Below, one piece after another: positions 62,237 to 64,000 of a DNA stretch of 64,000 nucleotides; position 1 is the stretch's first letter, and each line of letters starts with the position of its first letter. The notes beneath the pieces are model-generated. The model saw only the letters and a list, made by a program, of their open reading frames with translations, searched no databases and had not been told where the DNA came from. The position numbers and the translations under genes were made by a program. The stretch comes from Tritrichomonas musculus (lineage: Eukaryota > Parabasalia > Tritrichomonadida > Tritrichomonadidae), in assembly GCA_039105265.1 (NCBI GenBank), contig JAPFFF010000011.1, positions 2,232,001-2,296,000 of the forward strand, written 5' to 3'.

Positions 62237-63688
62237 TTATTTTTTTTCTTCTACATCTGTTTTCTGCTCTATATTTTGAGTGTCTTCTTTTGATGCGGTA
62301 TCTTCTTCACCTTCACTGTATGATACAAATTCGTCTGAGTTGTCAGAATTGTCATCAGATGATGATGATGATTTTTCTGACGTTTTTGATAGTTCGGAAC
62401 CTAATTTTATAATTGAATAATTTTGCAATTCTAAATCAGAATCTGATGATATGGGAACCTCGCCTCCATATTCAGTTTCCATTATTTTTTGTCTAGGATC
62501 AAGAGTGTTTTGAACATAATCATTCCATTTTTCATCTCCTTGAATTTTATCTTTTATAATAATTTCAATTTGAGTGCATTGACCCCAAAAAGATGCTTTT
62601 ATTTGATCGCGTTTTTGTTCAACATCCAATAATTTATTGGCCACATCGTGTTTTGTTAAAAAATCTGTAAATTCAGGATCAAAATTCGATAAAGATTGAA
62701 TTATTGAATAAAAAACTAGATGTAAAAAGCTGATTGTGGGATTCTCTAAAAATAAATCAAATAAGAATGATATAGTATCTAAAATTTCTGGTGAAAGTGT
62801 TTGAGAAGCAGAAATAACGAGATTAAATAATTCGCATAAAGCGCACTTATCCTTGGTGAAACTCTTATCTCTAATAATATATTGGCACATAGAGTGATAT
62901 TTTGACTGAAGAAAATCGCTAATTTTAAAAACTTCATCCTCATCACATTTATTATAAACTATGACTAATAAATGAAAAGCCCCATATGCAACTTCATTTG
63001 TAGGGGCTTCTATTCCAGTAGTAAATATGCAGCTTATAATATCTAAAGAAGCAAGTCTGAGCATTGACGCAGATTTTGACGGCAAAATCGAAACTAAAGT
63101 AGATAATATCGAAAGAGAGCATCGAACTTTTGGCTCCTCGTCAACGAGAAATGAAATTAAAGGCTTGTCAGCTTCAATTTGAACCGCCCAATTTATAACA
63201 AATTTAACCCGTTTGCTAAAAATATCTAAAATAAACGCATGAATAGATGATGATGGAAGTAGATTTAAAAGATTTGAATAAAAGGAAGATGAATCTGATA
63301 GTAAGGCTAGAGCTTCGCCAGAAGTCATTTCAATGAGAGATTGTATAAGCTGAACAGCTGGTAAATAATTTAAATTTTTGTTTGAAAAACTTTCTGCCAG
63401 GTAATTAAATAAATCAGATGATTTTAAAAACTTTTCTTTGATAACAGGAGCTTTAGTTAAAATATTGATGCATTGTTTTTGCTCGTCGTCATTTGAAGGA
63501 GGAGTACGGCCAATGGCAATATCAATTATTTCTTTCAAGTGGCTAGCAGTATATTTTACAACTTTTGGTGATTGTTCATTTAATGCTTGAAAAAATTGTG
63601 GAACCAGTAAAGCATCAGATAATATTAAATCAGGATTAAAGTCATTATCAATTTTTCGAAAAAATCCGACTCTCCAATTCCATGACAT
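62237..63688 (-). CDS. SAPS-like (SIT4/PP6-associated) protein, 483 aa
   Basis: All-helical repeats run to about residue 380, followed by an acidic Ser/Asp/Glu-rich tail (about 400-483). The order of segments fits the SAPS family: MSWNWRVGF start (SAPS proteins start with FWK/FWR-like residues), a FLFDLFLENPTISFLHLVFY block, and a SFWGQCTQIEIII ... WNDYVQNTLDPRQ block matching the C-terminal SAPS pattern of a helix plus W-x-x-[YF]V. SAPS proteins are regulatory subunits of PP6/Sit4 phosphatase. The match is by pattern and moderate; it is shorter than animal SAPS (about 800), so a generic ARM/HEAT protein remains possible. The ATG at 63688 has no better alternative. Confidence 0.8.
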   Translation of the reverse strand: MSWNWRVGFFRKIDNDFNPDLILSDALLVPQFFQALNEQSPKVVKYTASHLKEIIDIAIGRTPPSNDDEQKQCINILTKAPVIKEKFLKSSDLFNYLAESFSNKNLNYLPAVQLIQSLIEMTSGEALALLSDSSSFYSNLLNLLPSSSIHAFILDIFSKRVKFVINWAVQIEADKPLISFLVDEEPKVRCSLSILSTLVSILPSKSASMLRLASLDIISCIFTTGIEAPTNEVAYGAFHLLVIVYNKCDEDEVFKISDFLQSKYHSMCQYIIRDKSFTKDKCALCELFNLVISASQTLSPEILDTISFLFDLFLENPTISFLHLVFYSIIQSLSNFDPEFTDFLTKHDVANKLLDVEQKRDQIKASFWGQCTQIEIIIKDKIQGDEKWNDYVQNTLDPRQKIMETEYGGEVPISSDSDLELQNYSIIKLGSELSKTSEKSSSSSDDNSDNSDEFVSYSEGEEDTASKEDTQNIEQKTDVEEKK

Positions 63689-63908
63689 TAGTAATTTATT
63701 TATTGACCTTTCCTCAATTTCATGGCCTTTTTAAAATATGATATCAAATATTTGATTAATTTTATATAATATTTAAATTTAATGATTTCAAAATTAATTT
63801 AAAAACATGTTTATTTTGGAAAAATAATATTTTAATATCAAGATAAATATATTTTTAGGAAATGATGAGAAAAAATTTTGTGGGAATGTTAACTATTTTA
63901 GGCATATA

Positions 63909-64000
63909 ATGATGGATGATGTAAAAATAAATGTATTAAATGAAGAAATTGGTTACCTTTTGCTTCAGAAAAAGAAGCTTATTGGAGAATGTGGTCAATC
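63909..64000 (+). CDS. Start of an unidentified gene (3' partial)
   Basis: An ATG at 63909 (directly followed by a second ATG) opens a frame of 30 codons to the window edge, beginning MMDDVKINVLNEEIGYLLLQ. The composition is coding-like compared with the AT-rich spacer before it. It is divergent from the SAPS-like gene by about 220 bp. Too little is visible to name it. Confidence 0.5.
   Translation, partial: MMDDVKINVLNEEIGYLLLQKKKLIGECGQ

Overview
The window looks like nuclear DNA of a parabasalid protist, most likely Tritrichomonas or a close relative. The DNA is AT-rich. Long, mostly uninterrupted genes encode typical eukaryotic proteins (Rab GDI, AP-1 gamma-adaptin, P4-ATPase, Argonaute, Piezo, exportin). 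Two genes carry short introns of 118 and 140 nt that start GTATGT and end in a trichomonad-type fused branch-point/3' splice site (ACTAATACTCAG and TCTAACGCATAG). Several genes have a TCATTW initiator-like motif 9-30 nt before the ATG. I see no tRNA, rRNA or CRISPR array. The genus is inferred from these features, not from a database match.

Layout. 0-21 kb is gene-dense: a C2-domain protein cut by the left edge; an intron-containing CDC14-family protein that has lost its catalytic Cys and Arg; a Piezo mechanosensitive channel with a 0.28-kb tandem duplication at its 3' end; a BAR-PH-ArfGAP-ankyrin protein reconstructed across an intron; a RhoGAP; a helical protein that may be an exocyst-like tether; and Rab GDI. 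21.2-31.2 kb is a 10-kb gene desert holding an RBR-type relic, tandem hairpin repeats, foldback sequences and three TTAA-flanked inverted-repeat (MITE-like) elements, one nested in another and two sharing a TTAA. 31.2-46.4 kb holds an exportin-like karyopherin, AP-1 gamma, a P4 flippase, an LCAT-like protein whose nucleophile Ser is Gly, and an Argonaute that keeps its guide-binding pocket but has lost slicer residues. 47-58.8 kb is one gene for a 3923-residue coiled-coil protein built from about 15 copies of a module. 58.8-62.2 kb is a second non-coding stretch with nested MITE-like elements. The window ends with a SAPS-like phosphatase-associated protein and the first codons of a further gene.

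Many genes serve membrane traffic and cell-surface functions (C2, BAR-ArfGAP, RhoGAP, Rab GDI, AP-1, flippase, possible exocyst subunit), but nothing indicates co-transcription; each gene seems to have its own promoter. The most notable themes are three predicted pseudoenzymes (CDC14, LCAT, Argonaute), the modular giant coiled-coil protein, and the TTAA-associated MITE nest.
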